From Hallerella sp963660435 (GTDB lineage Bacteria; Fibrobacterota; Fibrobacteria; Fibrobacterales; Fibrobacteraceae), in assembly GCA_963660435.1 (NCBI GenBank), contig CAVKYI010000001.1, forward strand, positions 261,783-325,782: a stretch of DNA of 64,000 nucleotides, read 5' to 3'. The position numbers were made by a program, and so were the translations under genes. Shown piece by piece: positions 16,610 to 25,534 of the stretch; position 1 is the stretch's first letter, and every line of letters begins with the position of its first letter. Below the pieces are notes generated by a model. It saw only the letters and a program-made list of their open reading frames with translations. It made no database searches and was not told where the DNA came from.

Positions 16610-18448
16610 ATGTTTTCCGAGGCGATTCAAAAGAGACTTTCGGAACTTCCGACGCGCCCGGGCGTTTACCTGATGAAGAACGCCGACGGCAAGGTTATCT
16701 ACGTGGGGAAGGCGAAGGCGCTTTCTCGACGGGTGCGCAGCTATTTCGACGGGAAACCCAAGCCGGGACATCGGGCGGCGATGCTGATGCTGCCGCATAT
16801 TCGGGACATCGAATGGATCGTGACCGATACGGAAGCGGAAGCGTTCATTCTCGAAGCGAACCTGATTCGCAAGCATCATCCGATCTACAATGTGCGATTG
16901 AAGGATGACAAGCATTATCCCTACATCGCCATCGACATGCGGGATCCCTTTCCGCGGCTTTTTCTTTTGCGCCATGCGAGTTCCCGATACAAGTGCTTCG
17001 GACCCTTTCCGAGTTCCAAGGCCTTTCGTACATTGGTCGATCTTTCGGCGAGGCTTTTCAAGATGCGGGAATGCAAGCTCGCTTTTCCGCTTTCGAAGCC
17101 GCAACGTCCTTGCCTGAACTATCATATTGGGCGATGCCTCGCTCCGTGTGCCGGACTTTGTTCCCGGGAGGAATATGCGGAAGGCGTAGGCGAGATGATG
17201 CGAATCCTCGAGGGGCGCCGAAACGATCTGATTGCCAGATGGACGCGGGAAATGGAAGAGGCGAGCCTGCGCCTGGATTTTGAAGCGGCGGCGAAGAAAC
17301 GGGACGCCATCGAAGCGTTGCAGGCGACAAACACAAGCCAGAAGGCTGACACGACGGACACGTCTCTCAAGCTCGACGTTGTCGCGGTGCGCCGAAACGG
17401 AAATATCGCGACGGCGGTCATCCTGGAATATCGCCATGGCGTTATCTTTGGGCGCAGGCACTACGAACTGGAATGCGACCAGGAACAGGACGAGTCCGAA
17501 ATCCTTTGCGAAATGCTTTCGACATGGTACGAGAACGGGGAAGCTGTCCCGGGAGAAATCGCGGTCAGCGACCCGATTCCCGACGAGGACAGGATTCAAA
17601 TCGAACAGGAACTTTCCGAGAGGACTGCGCACAAGGTAACGATCAGCGTGCCGCAGCGCGGAGAACGCGTCCAGTTCATGAAGCTCGCCCTGGCAAATGC
17701 GGAAATGCTTCTGGTCGAGGCGCGATCCGAGGTCAGACACTTTGACGAGGTGGAGCAGAGCGTGTTCGACTTGCAGCGGGAACTCGGTCTTTCGCGGACG
17801 CCGTTTCGCATCGAGTGCGTCGATATTTCCCACTTGGCGGGCACGCATACGGTAGCTAGCCTTGTCGCGTTCAAGAACGGACGACCGGACAAGGGAAACT
17901 ATCGGAAGTTCATCGTCAAGACGGTTTCCGGGGTCGATGACTTTGCGAGTATGCAAGAGGTGCTCTCGCGTCGCATTACGCGTCTTGAACGCGAAGGAAA
18001 GCCCTTGCCGGACTTGCTCGTATGCGATGGCGGAAAGGGACAGGTCGATGCGACATACGAAATCCTGAAAAGCCTGGGACACGCGGAACTGCCACTGATA
18101 GGGCTTGCCAAGAGGCTAGAAGAAATCGTCTTTCCCGATGACAGGCCGTCGATCGTGCTGCACCGTACAAGTGCCGCCTTGAAGCTTTTGCAGAACGCTC
18201 GCGACGAGGCGCATCGCTTTGCGATTACTTACCAGCGGAGCAAGCGCAAGGAAGACCTGCGTGTCGCATGGCTTGACATTCCGGGGATAGGAGACGAAAC
18301 GCGGATAAGGATTCTTTCCCGGTACAGGAGTCGCGAAGATTTTCTAAAGGCCCCGATTGAAGACATCCAGCAGCTGTTCGGCAAAAAACGCGGACTTTTG
18401 ATTCGGGAAAAAGTGGCGGAATACGCTCCGGAAGAGGAAACCGCTTGA
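16610..18448 (+). CDS. uvrC: Excinuclease ABC subunit C
   Basis: UvrC makes both incisions in nucleotide excision repair after UvrAB mark the lesion. The 612-residue product has the full architecture. A GIY-YIG nuclease (about residues 10-95, PGVYLMKNADGKVIYVGKAK) makes the 3' cut. A UVR motif (about 221, LDFEAAAKKRDAIEAL) binds UvrB. The RNase H-like nuclease (about 385-540, IECVDISHLAGTHTVASLV and LLVCDGGKGQVDA) makes the 5' cut. A C-terminal helix-hairpin-helix (IPGIGDETRIRIL) binds DNA. dinB begins in an overlapping TTGA at its stop, so excision repair and translesion synthesis are co-expressed. Confidence 0.97.
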   Translation: MFSEAIQKRLSELPTRPGVYLMKNADGKVIYVGKAKALSRRVRSYFDGKPKPGHRAAMLMLPHIRDIEWIVTDTEAEAFILEANLIRKHHPIYNVRLKDDKHYPYIAIDMRDPFPRLFLLRHASSRYKCFGPFPSSKAFRTLVDLSARLFKMRECKLAFPLSKPQRPCLNYHIGRCLAPCAGLCSREEYAEGVGEMMRILEGRRNDLIARWTREMEEASLRLDFEAAAKKRDAIEALQATNTSQKADTTDTSLKLDVVAVRRNGNIATAVILEYRHGVIFGRRHYELECDQEQDESEILCEMLSTWYENGEAVPGEIAVSDPIPDEDRIQIEQELSERTAHKVTISVPQRGERVQFMKLALANAEMLLVEARSEVRHFDEVEQSVFDLQRELGLSRTPFRIECVDISHLAGTHTVASLVAFKNGRPDKGNYRKFIVKTVSGVDDFASMQEVLSRRITRLEREGKPLPDLLVCDGGKGQVDATYEILKSLGHAELPLIGLAKRLEEIVFPDDRPSIVLHRTSAALKLLQNARDEAHRFAITYQRSKRKEDLRVAWLDIPGIGDETRIRILSRYRSREDFLKAPIEDIQQLFGKKRGLLIREKVAEYAPEEETA

Positions 18449-19518
18449 TTCGCAAGATCATCCATATCGATATGGACTGCTTCTATGCGTCGATAGAAAT
18501 GCGCAGGCACCCCGAACTGAAAAACGTTCCGATGGCTGTCGGCGGAACGGTCGAGGATCGCGGAGTGCTTTCGACGTGCAACTATCCGGCGCGATCCTTC
18601 GGGCTTCACTCGGCGATTTCCACTTTCCAGGCCTTTCGCCTTTGCCCGAACCTTGTCCTGCTTCCTGTCGATATGCCGTTCTACAAGGCGGAATCCGAAG
18701 AAATCTTCAAGATCTTTCGTCGCTACACGAGCCGAGTCGAAGGTCTGAGTCTCGACGAAGCCTTTCTGGACGTGACCGGAAGCGATACGCGGAACGGTTC
18801 CGCGTCTCTTATCGCGAAGGAAATCCGGAAGGCTATTTTTCTGGAACGCGGCGGAATCACGGCGAGTGCGGGAATCGCGCCGAACAAGTTCCTCGCCAAG
18901 GTCGCAAGCGACTGGAACAAGCCAAACGGACAGTTTACGATTGGTCCGGAAGACGTGGAGTCCTTTGTGCGGGAGCTTCCTCTCGGAAAAATTCCGGGCG
19001 TCGGGAAAGCTTGCGAAAAGAAGCTTCTCGCAAAGGGCCTTGTTCTGTGCAAGGACATTCTCCCTCTTTCCCGACTTGAACTCGTGCGGGATTTTGGAAG
19101 CTTTGGCGATTCTCTCTATGACTTTGCGCGCGGAATCGACGAAAGACCCGTTGTCACGTCGCGTGTACGGAAGTCCGTTTCCACGGAGAATACGTTTTCT
19201 CGGGATATTTTCGGACCGGAAAGATGCGAAGAGGAACTTCGGACGCTCTACATCGATTTCTTGAAGCGCGCCAGGCGCTTTGTCGAGCGGGAATCCAAAA
19301 GGGCATTCCCCGAATTTCATTGCTTTGTAAAGATCAAGTATGCGGATTTCAGGACGACGACGATTGAACGGGCGTTTTCGGATGTTTCCCTGGCGCGTTT
19401 TTTTGCGCTTTTTCGGGAACGCTACGATCTTTCGCGAAAAGTACGCCTGCTTGGGCTGGGAATTCGGCTGGAAAATTCCGAAAGTGACGAAAAACGGCTG
19501 CAAATGAACTTATTCTAG
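18445..19518 (+). CDS. dinB: DNA polymerase IV (Y-family translesion polymerase)
   Basis: This 357-residue Y-family polymerase copies past damaged bases at the cost of fidelity. The palm motif IIHIDMDCFYASIEM near the N-terminus supplies the first metal-binding Asp. YTSRVEGLSLDEAFLDVTGS carries the second Asp/Glu cluster. A thumb helix-hairpin-helix (LGKIPGVGKACEKKL) and a little-finger domain follow. The steric-gate region FYASIEM is intact. Translation starts at a TTG that overlaps the uvrC stop (TTGA), so the two are translationally coupled. The protein is near the usual length of 350. Confidence 0.95.
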   Translation: MIRKIIHIDMDCFYASIEMRRHPELKNVPMAVGGTVEDRGVLSTCNYPARSFGLHSAISTFQAFRLCPNLVLLPVDMPFYKAESEEIFKIFRRYTSRVEGLSLDEAFLDVTGSDTRNGSASLIAKEIRKAIFLERGGITASAGIAPNKFLAKVASDWNKPNGQFTIGPEDVESFVRELPLGKIPGVGKACEKKLLAKGLVLCKDILPLSRLELVRDFGSFGDSLYDFARGIDERPVVTSRVRKSVSTENTFSRDIFGPERCEEELRTLYIDFLKRARRFVERESKRAFPEFHCFVKIKYADFRTTTIERAFSDVSLARFFALFRERYDLSRKVRLLGLGIRLENSESDEKRLQMNLF

Positions 19519-19552
19519 CTCTTTTTTATATTTTGACATTATCGAGGGCTTT

Positions 19553-20470
19553 ATGGTTCGACTGGTCGCTGTCATTCTTTCTCTTTCCTTTTTCGTAGCC
19601 TGTGCCGCTAGGCCCAAGCTGCAAGAGGTCGATGTCGAATCGGAGCTGAAACGGAATTCCCGGGAATTTACGGAACGCCATCCCGAATCCGCCATCCCGA
19701 CGCCCGCTCGGGAAACGGCGAAAAGCGTCTCTGCCAGGAAACCTTCGATCCTTGTTCTTCCTGCCGGGACAAAGAGCTTAAGCCAGAGTCTGGAAGTCTT
19801 GAATCGGGACGCGCTGGCGCGCGCGGCGGCAAACGCCATCAACGAGTATCTGACAGAAAAGCGCTACCCGGTGAAATCCCTCGAAGAATCTTCGCGCCTA
19901 AACGATGCGATTGCCGTCCAGGGAGAAATTTCCGGACAGGAGGAGGACTTGTCCTACATCGCAAGCCTTTCGTTTGGAGCGGATGTCTATATCAAGTTTG
20001 CAAGCGATATCCATCGCGGGCAGATCCTTGCGAATCTGAGCGCCTACGAATTGACGTCGGGACGAATGCTTGGAACGCAGACGGCGACGGTCAATGACAA
20101 CGGAACGCGGATAGAGGAGCTCGTCGCTAGCGCCATGCACAAGGCGATGCCAGGCCTGGAAAGAAAGATCCTGGCCTACTTCGAGGAAGATGCCAAAATC
20201 GGAGTTCCCTACAAGGTCATCCTGAAAATGAACCGGGATGAAGAAGGATCCATGCACAACCGGGCTTCGCACCTTTTGAAACAGCGCTTTTCCAAAGTCC
20301 TTACAAACGCGATGACGGAAAGGACTGCCGATTTTACCGTCTATGTCAAGCCCGAGGAATGCGGCGATGTCTATGAAGTCTATGAAGCGATACGCGAAGT
20401 TCTCGGCACTTCGTTTGTGGTGAAAAAAGACAATCTAGTCCAAAAGCTCCTGATTCTGGAACTGGAGTGA
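19553..20470 (+). CDS. Lipoprotein, first gene of envelope operon
   Basis: This 305-residue protein has a lipoprotein signal with lipobox FVAC (Cys17). The region from about 65 (KPSILVLPAGTKSLSQSLEV) onward has alternating alpha/beta segments: a predicted helix AAANAINEYLTEKRYPV, then VQGEI and ADVYIKFASDI strands. This recalls CsgG/DUF6175-type periplasmic lipoproteins, but I cannot confirm a family. A TATATT at 19527-19532 and GAGG before the ATG give promoter and ribosome binding signals. Its stop overlaps the next start (TGATG). The four genes from here to 23010 are coupled with gaps of 1 nt or less and likely act together at the cell envelope. Confidence 0.6.
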   Translation: MVRLVAVILSLSFFVACAARPKLQEVDVESELKRNSREFTERHPESAIPTPARETAKSVSARKPSILVLPAGTKSLSQSLEVLNRDALARAAANAINEYLTEKRYPVKSLEESSRLNDAIAVQGEISGQEEDLSYIASLSFGADVYIKFASDIHRGQILANLSAYELTSGRMLGTQTATVNDNGTRIEELVASAMHKAMPGLERKILAYFEEDAKIGVPYKVILKMNRDEEGSMHNRASHLLKQRFSKVLTNAMTERTADFTVYVKPEECGDVYEVYEAIREVLGTSFVVKKDNLVQKLLILELE

Positions 20471-21687
20471 TGAACCGACTTCTTTTGGGAATCATCCTCT
20501 GCGGCATTGCGCTTTGCGAGGCGCGAATCGTTTCGGCGGAAGCCTTCTCGAATGTTTCCGCGGAGGATGCGGACAGACAGGCGCTTTCGGGAATCGCTCT
20601 CCAGATACAGGCTCGCGTAAATACTTCGCACCAAACGATAAAGAGCGAAGTTTCCGATAAGGGGCTCTCGGAATTGCGTACGAATTATTTCGAACGGATT
20701 GATGTCCAGTCCGATGTCAAGCTGGATGGCGTAGAGTTCCACCGGGAACGGATTTCGAATGGACGGTGGAAATCGACCGCGATTTTCGATACGGAAAAGG
20801 CGACGGAGAGTTCTCGTCGGGAACTTCGCCGGATTCAAGAAAACGCGGCGAATCTAAAAAGGAAAATGGAATCTTTCGTAGGGAATGGAAATTTTGACGA
20901 TGCCCTTCAAACGCTAGAAAGCCTGGAACTCTTGCAGGGAAAGTTTCAAAAGATCCGTGACCGGATCGCGATTCTTGAACCGCTTGACGAATCGTTTCGG
21001 TTTGGAGTGGATGTTTCCCGATTGGCGGAACTCTTGGCGACCGCGATCAGGGACTTGAAAATATCTTTTGCCAGGCAGGGCGAATCGCCCGTTCATAGCT
21101 TGAACGATCCGATTTATGTCCTTGTCGAAAATTCGCAGGGTGCCGTGAAAGATGTGGCGGTGACGGCATCGATTGACGGCCAAGGTTCCTGGACGAACAA
21201 AACGGATTCGACTGGGGTTGCAACTTTCTTTTTGAATGTCGAAAGACTTCCCTCGGGAAATCACGAAATCGTCTTTCGGATCAGGTGCCCGAAATTCAAT
21301 CGGGAAAATGCGAATCTCGAATTGCGTACAAGTTATTTATCAAAAAATCCGACGTGCGCCTTTTCGCTTGTCTGTTCGGAAAATGCCGAGATCTGCGCGA
21401 TAGGGAAAGAGCTTCTTCTGAAAGCGGGATTTCAACCAAAGGCGAACGCGGAAAAAATTCGCCTGCGAATGTCCGTTAAGGATCGGGACGTTTTCGAAGG
21501 AGGAACTCGGCAGATTATCCGGATGAGTTTCTTGATGGAACTTGTGGGAAATTCGGCGAGTTTTTCTAAAATGGTCAAGGGATCCGGTTCTTCGGAATTG
21601 AACGCGCGGAAGAATGCCGTTCAGAAGATCGGTTCCGAAGAGATTCGCGAGTTCCTTCTTCCGCTTTGCAAAGGAGAGCGAAATTGA
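20470..21687 (+). CDS. Periplasmic LPP20-like protein with Ig-like insert
   Basis: This 405-residue protein has a signal peptide (MNRLLLGIILCGIALCEA) without a lipobox. Residues about 25-100 resemble the LPP20 fold (AEDADRQALSGIALQIQARV, then an RTNYFERIDVQSDV strand). A charged predicted coiled coil follows (about 115-165). Next is an Ig/Big-like strand domain (PIYVLVENSQGAVKDVAVTA). A C-terminal domain is seen in IRMSFLMELVGNSASFSKMV. The ATG at 20470 sits inside the previous stop (TGATG); a GTG one codon earlier is less likely. LPP20-like proteins occur in surface and flagellar-envelope complexes, and function here is unknown. Confidence 0.55.
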   Translation: MNRLLLGIILCGIALCEARIVSAEAFSNVSAEDADRQALSGIALQIQARVNTSHQTIKSEVSDKGLSELRTNYFERIDVQSDVKLDGVEFHRERISNGRWKSTAIFDTEKATESSRRELRRIQENAANLKRKMESFVGNGNFDDALQTLESLELLQGKFQKIRDRIAILEPLDESFRFGVDVSRLAELLATAIRDLKISFARQGESPVHSLNDPIYVLVENSQGAVKDVAVTASIDGQGSWTNKTDSTGVATFFLNVERLPSGNHEIVFRIRCPKFNRENANLELRTSYLSKNPTCAFSLVCSENAEICAIGKELLLKAGFQPKANAEKIRLRMSVKDRDVFEGGTRQIIRMSFLMELVGNSASFSKMVKGSGSSELNARKNAVQKIGSEEIREFLLPLCKGERN

Positions 21688-22337
21688 AACTTTTTCTGTC
21701 GGCGCTTTTGTTATATGCTTCGTCCCTGCTCGCGGTGACGCCGGGAATTTTCGTCGAGGATTTTGGAAAGTTTCTTTCGGATGGCGAAAGAAGTGTCTAT
21801 CTGGCAGTCGCGGAAGAACTGCATGAAAAGACGGGCTTTTCTCTCTACCTCTACACGGCCGGCGAAAATGTTCGGGATGCATCCGCCTTTGCCGATTCGC
21901 TGTGCAAGGAAAACCTGGAAGAGGATTCCCTGCGCGCGGTTATTTTCCTTGACGCTTCGGCGCACAATCGTTCTTTCGGAATCTCTCCGGAGGCTTCGAA
22001 ATGGATCTCTCCGGAGGCTGCGGAACGCCTGGCGCAAAAATATCTCTTACCCGAATTTCGCAGGGAAAACTATGGGCAGGGTATCCTGGTATTTGGCGCG
22101 GAAGTTTCGAAAAATATCGCTCGGCTAAACGATGTCCGCTTGCAGTCGCCGATGCAGCGCCCGACAGACGACGGCATTCCAAGGGCGGCCTGTATCCTTA
22201 TCCTTATCGTTATCGCTTCGGTTGTCATCGCATACGCTTATTTTGTACGCCAAAGCGCACGGGCAAAAAGACGGGGAAAGATTCGTGACTTTGGCGGATT
22301 TCCCCACCAGAAGTTTAATTCCGGATTCGGAGGCTAA
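21684..22337 (+). CDS. TPM-domain membrane-anchored protein (YgcG-like)
   Basis: This 217-residue protein starts at a TTG overlapping the upstream stop, with AAGGAG 7 nt before it. It has a signal peptide (KLFLSALLLYASSLLA), then a TPM domain (about 25-145). Typical segments are FVEDFGKFLSDGERSVYLAV, GFSLYLYTAG, VIFLDASAHNRSFGISPEA and YGQGILVFGAEVSKNIARL. One transmembrane helix (AACILILIVIASVVIAYAYF) near 175-195 precedes a basic cytoplasmic tail. TPM proteins act in envelope quality control or photosystem repair in other phyla. The usual Gly-rich tail of YgcG is short here (FNSGFGG). Confidence 0.75.
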   Translation: MKLFLSALLLYASSLLAVTPGIFVEDFGKFLSDGERSVYLAVAEELHEKTGFSLYLYTAGENVRDASAFADSLCKENLEEDSLRAVIFLDASAHNRSFGISPEASKWISPEAAERLAQKYLLPEFRRENYGQGILVFGAEVSKNIARLNDVRLQSPMQRPTDDGIPRAACILILIVIASVVIAYAYFVRQSARAKRRGKIRDFGGFPHQKFNSGFGG

Positions 22338-22338
22338 A

Positions 22339-23010
22339 ATGAAAAAGTGTCTGACCTTGCAGGAAATTCTCGACTCGACCTGGGGAGAAAAGTTTCACGA
22401 GGCGCTTGGAAACGGTTTGCGTTGCGCGTTTTTGCATGGAAACTGTCTTTACGAAGGTTTTGACGCATTGCACGAATCGTGGCAGGTCAGCTTTGTCCTG
22501 AACGATGTCCGTCCGGGCGATCTTTTGCCGCTGCATGGTCTAAAGCGAAAAATGGCGGCGGACAATCTGAAATTCGGATTTTTCCTTTCCGAAAGATTCG
22601 TGCAAGAGAACCAGGCGGATTACCCGCTGGAATTCCTGCACATTTCAAGGCGGAACGCCCCTCTGTTCGGCAAGGCTCCGTTAGTGGATTTTACCCCGGA
22701 TGACTTTGCCTTGCGCACCGAGTGCAAGCGGGAATTGAAAAGCAGAAAGTTGCACTTGCTCGGCGAATGGACCAAAGTCCAGTCCGGAATTTCCCCGATG
22801 GACTTTTTCATCGAATTGAATTCGGAAATATTGCCAATCCTGTATGGAATTTATTTTGTGCGCAAGAAACGCTATCCGGAAAAGCGCGATGACGTTTTCG
22901 AAGAATTCCCGGTTTTTCGAATCGAAGCGCCGGATCTGGATTTTAAGCAGAATGTGGAGCGCGCCGATTCGTGCCTTGCGGCAATGGATCAGTTGATTTC
23001 TTCGCTCTGA
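22339..23010 (+). CDS. Nucleotidyltransferase-like protein, degenerate active site
   Basis: This 223-residue cytoplasmic protein starts at an ATG with GGAGG 5 nt upstream, 1 nt after the TPM gene. The region FLHGNCLYEGFDALHESW aligns by pattern with the GS...D.D core of MNT-type nucleotidyltransferases, but the Gly-Ser and metal-binding Asp pair are not present. The downstream block YPLEFLHISRRNAPLFG and a C-terminal ALRTECKRELKSRKLHLLGE helix match the conserved partner segments of those proteins (PIEFLDIK and RxQxERELRGKLLHLR patterns). It is therefore probably a non-catalytic relative. Its 3' end overlaps the convergent nnrD gene by 22 bp. Confidence 0.5.
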   Translation: MKKCLTLQEILDSTWGEKFHEALGNGLRCAFLHGNCLYEGFDALHESWQVSFVLNDVRPGDLLPLHGLKRKMAADNLKFGFFLSERFVQENQADYPLEFLHISRRNAPLFGKAPLVDFTPDDFALRTECKRELKSRKLHLLGEWTKVQSGISPMDFFIELNSEILPILYGIYFVRKKRYPEKRDDVFEEFPVFRIEAPDLDFKQNVERADSCLAAMDQLISSL

Positions 23011-23855
23011 ATTCGCATGATCGCCGGTGGAACATAGCGAGGCAAGTCCGAAGCGAGCACGCCGTATCTTGAAAGTTCCTCGGACGCGATTTCCCCGGCG
23101 ATACCGTGAATTTTCGCACCGAGGGTCGCCGCTTCGAACGGTTCCATCTTTTGGGCCAAAAGTCCGGCGATGATTCCCGTGAGACAGTCTCCCGAACCTG
23201 CCTTGGCGAGGGCGGAATTTCCGCTTTCGTTGATAGCGAAGCCGCTTTCGCTTGCGATGACGGTACGGTGCCCTTTGAGGAGAACGATCGCCTGGAATCT
23301 TCGGGAGGCTTCCCTTGCGGCGTCGATCCGGTTCTTCTGGATGCTTTCGATATCGGTGTGAAGCAGACGGGAAAGTTCTCCGGGGTGCGGTGTCATGACG
23401 GCTCGCCAGCCGAATCGAAAAGTTTCGCTCGAACGGGAAATCGCGTTGAGCGCGTCGGCGTCGAGAACGCAAGGCGTTTTTTGCCCGATGAGCAGGCGGA
23501 GAACTTGATTGACGGTTTCTGTCAGATTTTCAAGGGACATTCCGATGGCGGAAATCCCGCAACCGAAGGAACAGACGGTCGAAGGCTTCAGGTATCTTTC
23601 GATGACGGGAACGGCTTCCCTGGAAAAGACCGGGCCGGTCTGCGGAAGCGGCAAGTAAACGGCATCGGGCATCTGGGATGCGACAGCGTCGATGACAGGG
23701 GGAATCGCGGCGAGCGTTACGTATCCGGCTCCGACCCGAAGCGCGGACACCGAGGATAGATAGGCCGCTCCCCGGTAATTCATGGAACCGGCGATGTTCA
23801 ATACGTTTCCGAATGTCGCCTTGCTGGAATCTTCTGGCCGAAAGGGAAGCTTCAT
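22989..23855 (-). CDS. nnrD: ADP/ATP-dependent NAD(P)H-hydrate dehydratase
   Basis: NnrD repairs hydrated NAD(P)H, using a nucleoside phosphate to drive dehydration. The 288-residue product covers only the C-terminal YjeF (ribokinase-like) half. It has GNVLNIAGSMNYRGAAYL near the N-terminus, VMTPHPGELSRLL, VLLKGHRTVI, and NESGNSALAKAGSGDCLTGI with the catalytic GSGD Asp. The epimerase half (NnrE) is not fused and not nearby. The ATG at 23855 lies 2 nt after the ispD stop. A longer open frame to 24176 overlaps ispD and has no family similarity, so I reject it. Confidence 0.92.
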   Translation of the reverse strand: MKLPFRPEDSSKATFGNVLNIAGSMNYRGAAYLSSVSALRVGAGYVTLAAIPPVIDAVASQMPDAVYLPLPQTGPVFSREAVPVIERYLKPSTVCSFGCGISAIGMSLENLTETVNQVLRLLIGQKTPCVLDADALNAISRSSETFRFGWRAVMTPHPGELSRLLHTDIESIQKNRIDAAREASRRFQAIVLLKGHRTVIASESGFAINESGNSALAKAGSGDCLTGIIAGLLAQKMEPFEAATLGAKIHGIAGEIASEELSRYGVLASDLPRYVPPAIMRIQSEEIN

Positions 23856-23857
23856 CG

Positions 23858-24580
23858 TCAACCGTTTTCCGTGGGAAAATTCTCGAGAAAAAGTCGAAAG
23901 CGCTTTAGATCGTCGGGAGTCGTAAGCTTGTCGTTTCGCGAATTTCCCGGTACGATGTGGACCGGTTCGCCGAAATGCTCCAGGATGGACGCTTCGTCGG
24001 TCGGCACGAAATCCAGAGGGCGTTCGTCGATTTTCCGGTAGAGAGTCTTGAACGTATCTACCCGAGCCGCTTGGGGCGTTTGGGCCAGATAGACATTTTC
24101 GCGTGGAATGGTCCGTTCGACTTTTCCCGATTTCGCGATTTTGACCGTATCGACTGCCGGGCAGGCGACAAGGCATGAGCCCTTTGTCTTGAGCGTTTCC
24201 AGGACTTGTAGAATCAGACTCTGCGAAACGAGCGGGCGCGCCACGTCGTGCACCAGGGCAAAATCGATCCCCGCCGGCAGGGTTTCGATTCCGTTTCGCA
24301 CGGATTCCCAGCGTTCCTTTCCGCCGACGACAATCCTTAACTTGTGCGCCAGGCGAAAGTCCTGCAGCTCCTTTTCGAAGTGGGACTTCCAGTCTGCGGG
24401 AACGACGAGAACCACTTCATCGATTTCTTCCATTTGCGCAAAGGTTTCGAGCGCATAGCGGTAAACGGGTTTTCCGTTTAGAGGCAGAAGCTGCTTGGGG
24501 ATGCTTGAACCCATCCGCTTTCCGAGGCCGCCGGCGGGAAGAATTGCCGCAAATCTTGGCGATGACATTTTACTTGACAT
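23858..24580 (-). CDS. ispD: 2-C-methyl-D-erythritol 4-phosphate cytidylyltransferase
   Basis: IspD couples MEP with CTP to give CDP-ME in the non-mevalonate isoprenoid pathway, which also uses dxr at 56754. The 240-residue protein has the nucleotide-binding signature PAGGLGKRMGSSIPKQLLPL, IVVGGKERWESV, the HDVARPLVSQ motif and LAQTPQAAR. The start may be the ATG at 24580, which overlaps the FISUMP gene by 11 bp, or the one at 24568, just after its stop; neither has a strong ribosome binding site. It is the middle gene of a minus-strand operon ending in nnrD. Confidence 0.95.
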   Translation of the reverse strand: MSSKMSSPRFAAILPAGGLGKRMGSSIPKQLLPLNGKPVYRYALETFAQMEEIDEVVLVVPADWKSHFEKELQDFRLAHKLRIVVGGKERWESVRNGIETLPAGIDFALVHDVARPLVSQSLILQVLETLKTKGSCLVACPAVDTVKIAKSGKVERTIPRENVYLAQTPQAARVDTFKTLYRKIDERPLDFVPTDEASILEHFGEPVHIVPGNSRNDKLTTPDDLKRFRLFLENFPTENG

Positions 24581-25493
24581 CCTGTACGCATCTTACGGCG
24601 TATCCCGCCGCCTTGAAATTGTAGTAGCGATAGATTTCCGGGGAATCATAGCCGAGACTGCGGTAGTAGGCCGTGTTTTCGTCCCGTTCCGTCGCGGTCC
24701 AAAAGTAGGCGTGATGCCCGAGATACATGAAATTTCCCTCATAGACGATTCCCGAAGGCAGCGCGTGAAACTGGACGCTGTCCGTGCCGTTTCCGGACAT
24801 TTCGTCGTCGCTTGCCCAGCCGTTTTTCGCCTTTAGCTTTTTCCCGGCTTCTTCTCCCAGCGATTCGGTCATTGCGGTCCACTCGGCGTCTGTCGGGAGC
24901 CTCCAACCGTCCGAACAGATTTTCAATGCGGTCTTGAAATCGTAAAGCCGTCCAAATTTTTTGCAATTCGAATTTTTCCTGTCGTAGCAGAACGAACCGC
25001 TTGACGTCGGAACGTTGACATTTCGAGTCATCCAGCGCAGGTTGCCGATAACCGTGCCTGGAATGTTCGAAAGGCAGGGGATGAACTTGAAGGAAATCCT
25101 TATGGAGTCCGACGGCATGGTAAATGCGGCGGAATCTTCCGAAATAATCGCGAGAAACTTTTCGTAGCGTTTGGGATGCACCTCGATTCGGTCCGCGCAC
25201 TCTCCCTCTTCGGGGCTTTTTTGCCTGATGGCGACAGTTTCGCCTGCGCTGTATTCGCCGGACCCGCTGGCGTTCCTGACTGTCAGCGAAAACTTTCCCT
25301 GCGACGAAGAGCTTTGTTCGGCGATGCTCGAAAGGCTTTCAGTGCGCGTGGTGGAACTTTCCACGCTGGAATCGGCAGATTCTTTCGAAACGGAAGAACT
25401 GGAAGAAAAATTCTGCGGGATGTCTTTTTCGGATTTTTCTCCGGAACAGGAAACCAAAAAAAGAAAGGCCCAAATCGTTAGAAAAAATGGCAT
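24570..25493 (-). CDS. FISUMP-domain lipoprotein
   Basis: This 307-residue protein has a lipobox (LVSC, Cys17) and a long Ser/Glu-rich linker (about 22-70). The C-terminal half carries the Fibrobacter succinogenes major paralogous domain. Characteristic segments are GNLRWMTRNVNVPTSSGSFC, NCKKFGRLYDFKTALKICSD, GWRLPTDAEWTAM, ALPSGIVYEG, FWTATERDENTAYYRSL and GYAVRCVQD. These proteins are surface-exposed, very numerous in Fibrobacter and of unknown role. They are related in pattern to sulfatase-modifying/C-lectin-like folds. AAGGA lies upstream of the ATG at 25493. It is divergent from the oxidoreductase gene 41 bp away and leads into ispD. Confidence 0.92.
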   Translation of the reverse strand: MPFFLTIWAFLFLVSCSGEKSEKDIPQNFSSSSSVSKESADSSVESSTTRTESLSSIAEQSSSSQGKFSLTVRNASGSGEYSAGETVAIRQKSPEEGECADRIEVHPKRYEKFLAIISEDSAAFTMPSDSIRISFKFIPCLSNIPGTVIGNLRWMTRNVNVPTSSGSFCYDRKNSNCKKFGRLYDFKTALKICSDGWRLPTDAEWTAMTESLGEEAGKKLKAKNGWASDDEMSGNGTDSVQFHALPSGIVYEGNFMYLGHHAYFWTATERDENTAYYRSLGYDSPEIYRYYNFKAAGYAVRCVQDVK

Positions 25494-25534
25494 GCGCGAT
25501 TCCTTGCTTTGTCGAAAAATAATAATTTCATCGC

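Noticed and set aside
23856..24176. N-terminal extension of nnrD
   Set aside because: The extra 107 codons run through ispD in another frame and do not resemble the NnrE epimerase domain.
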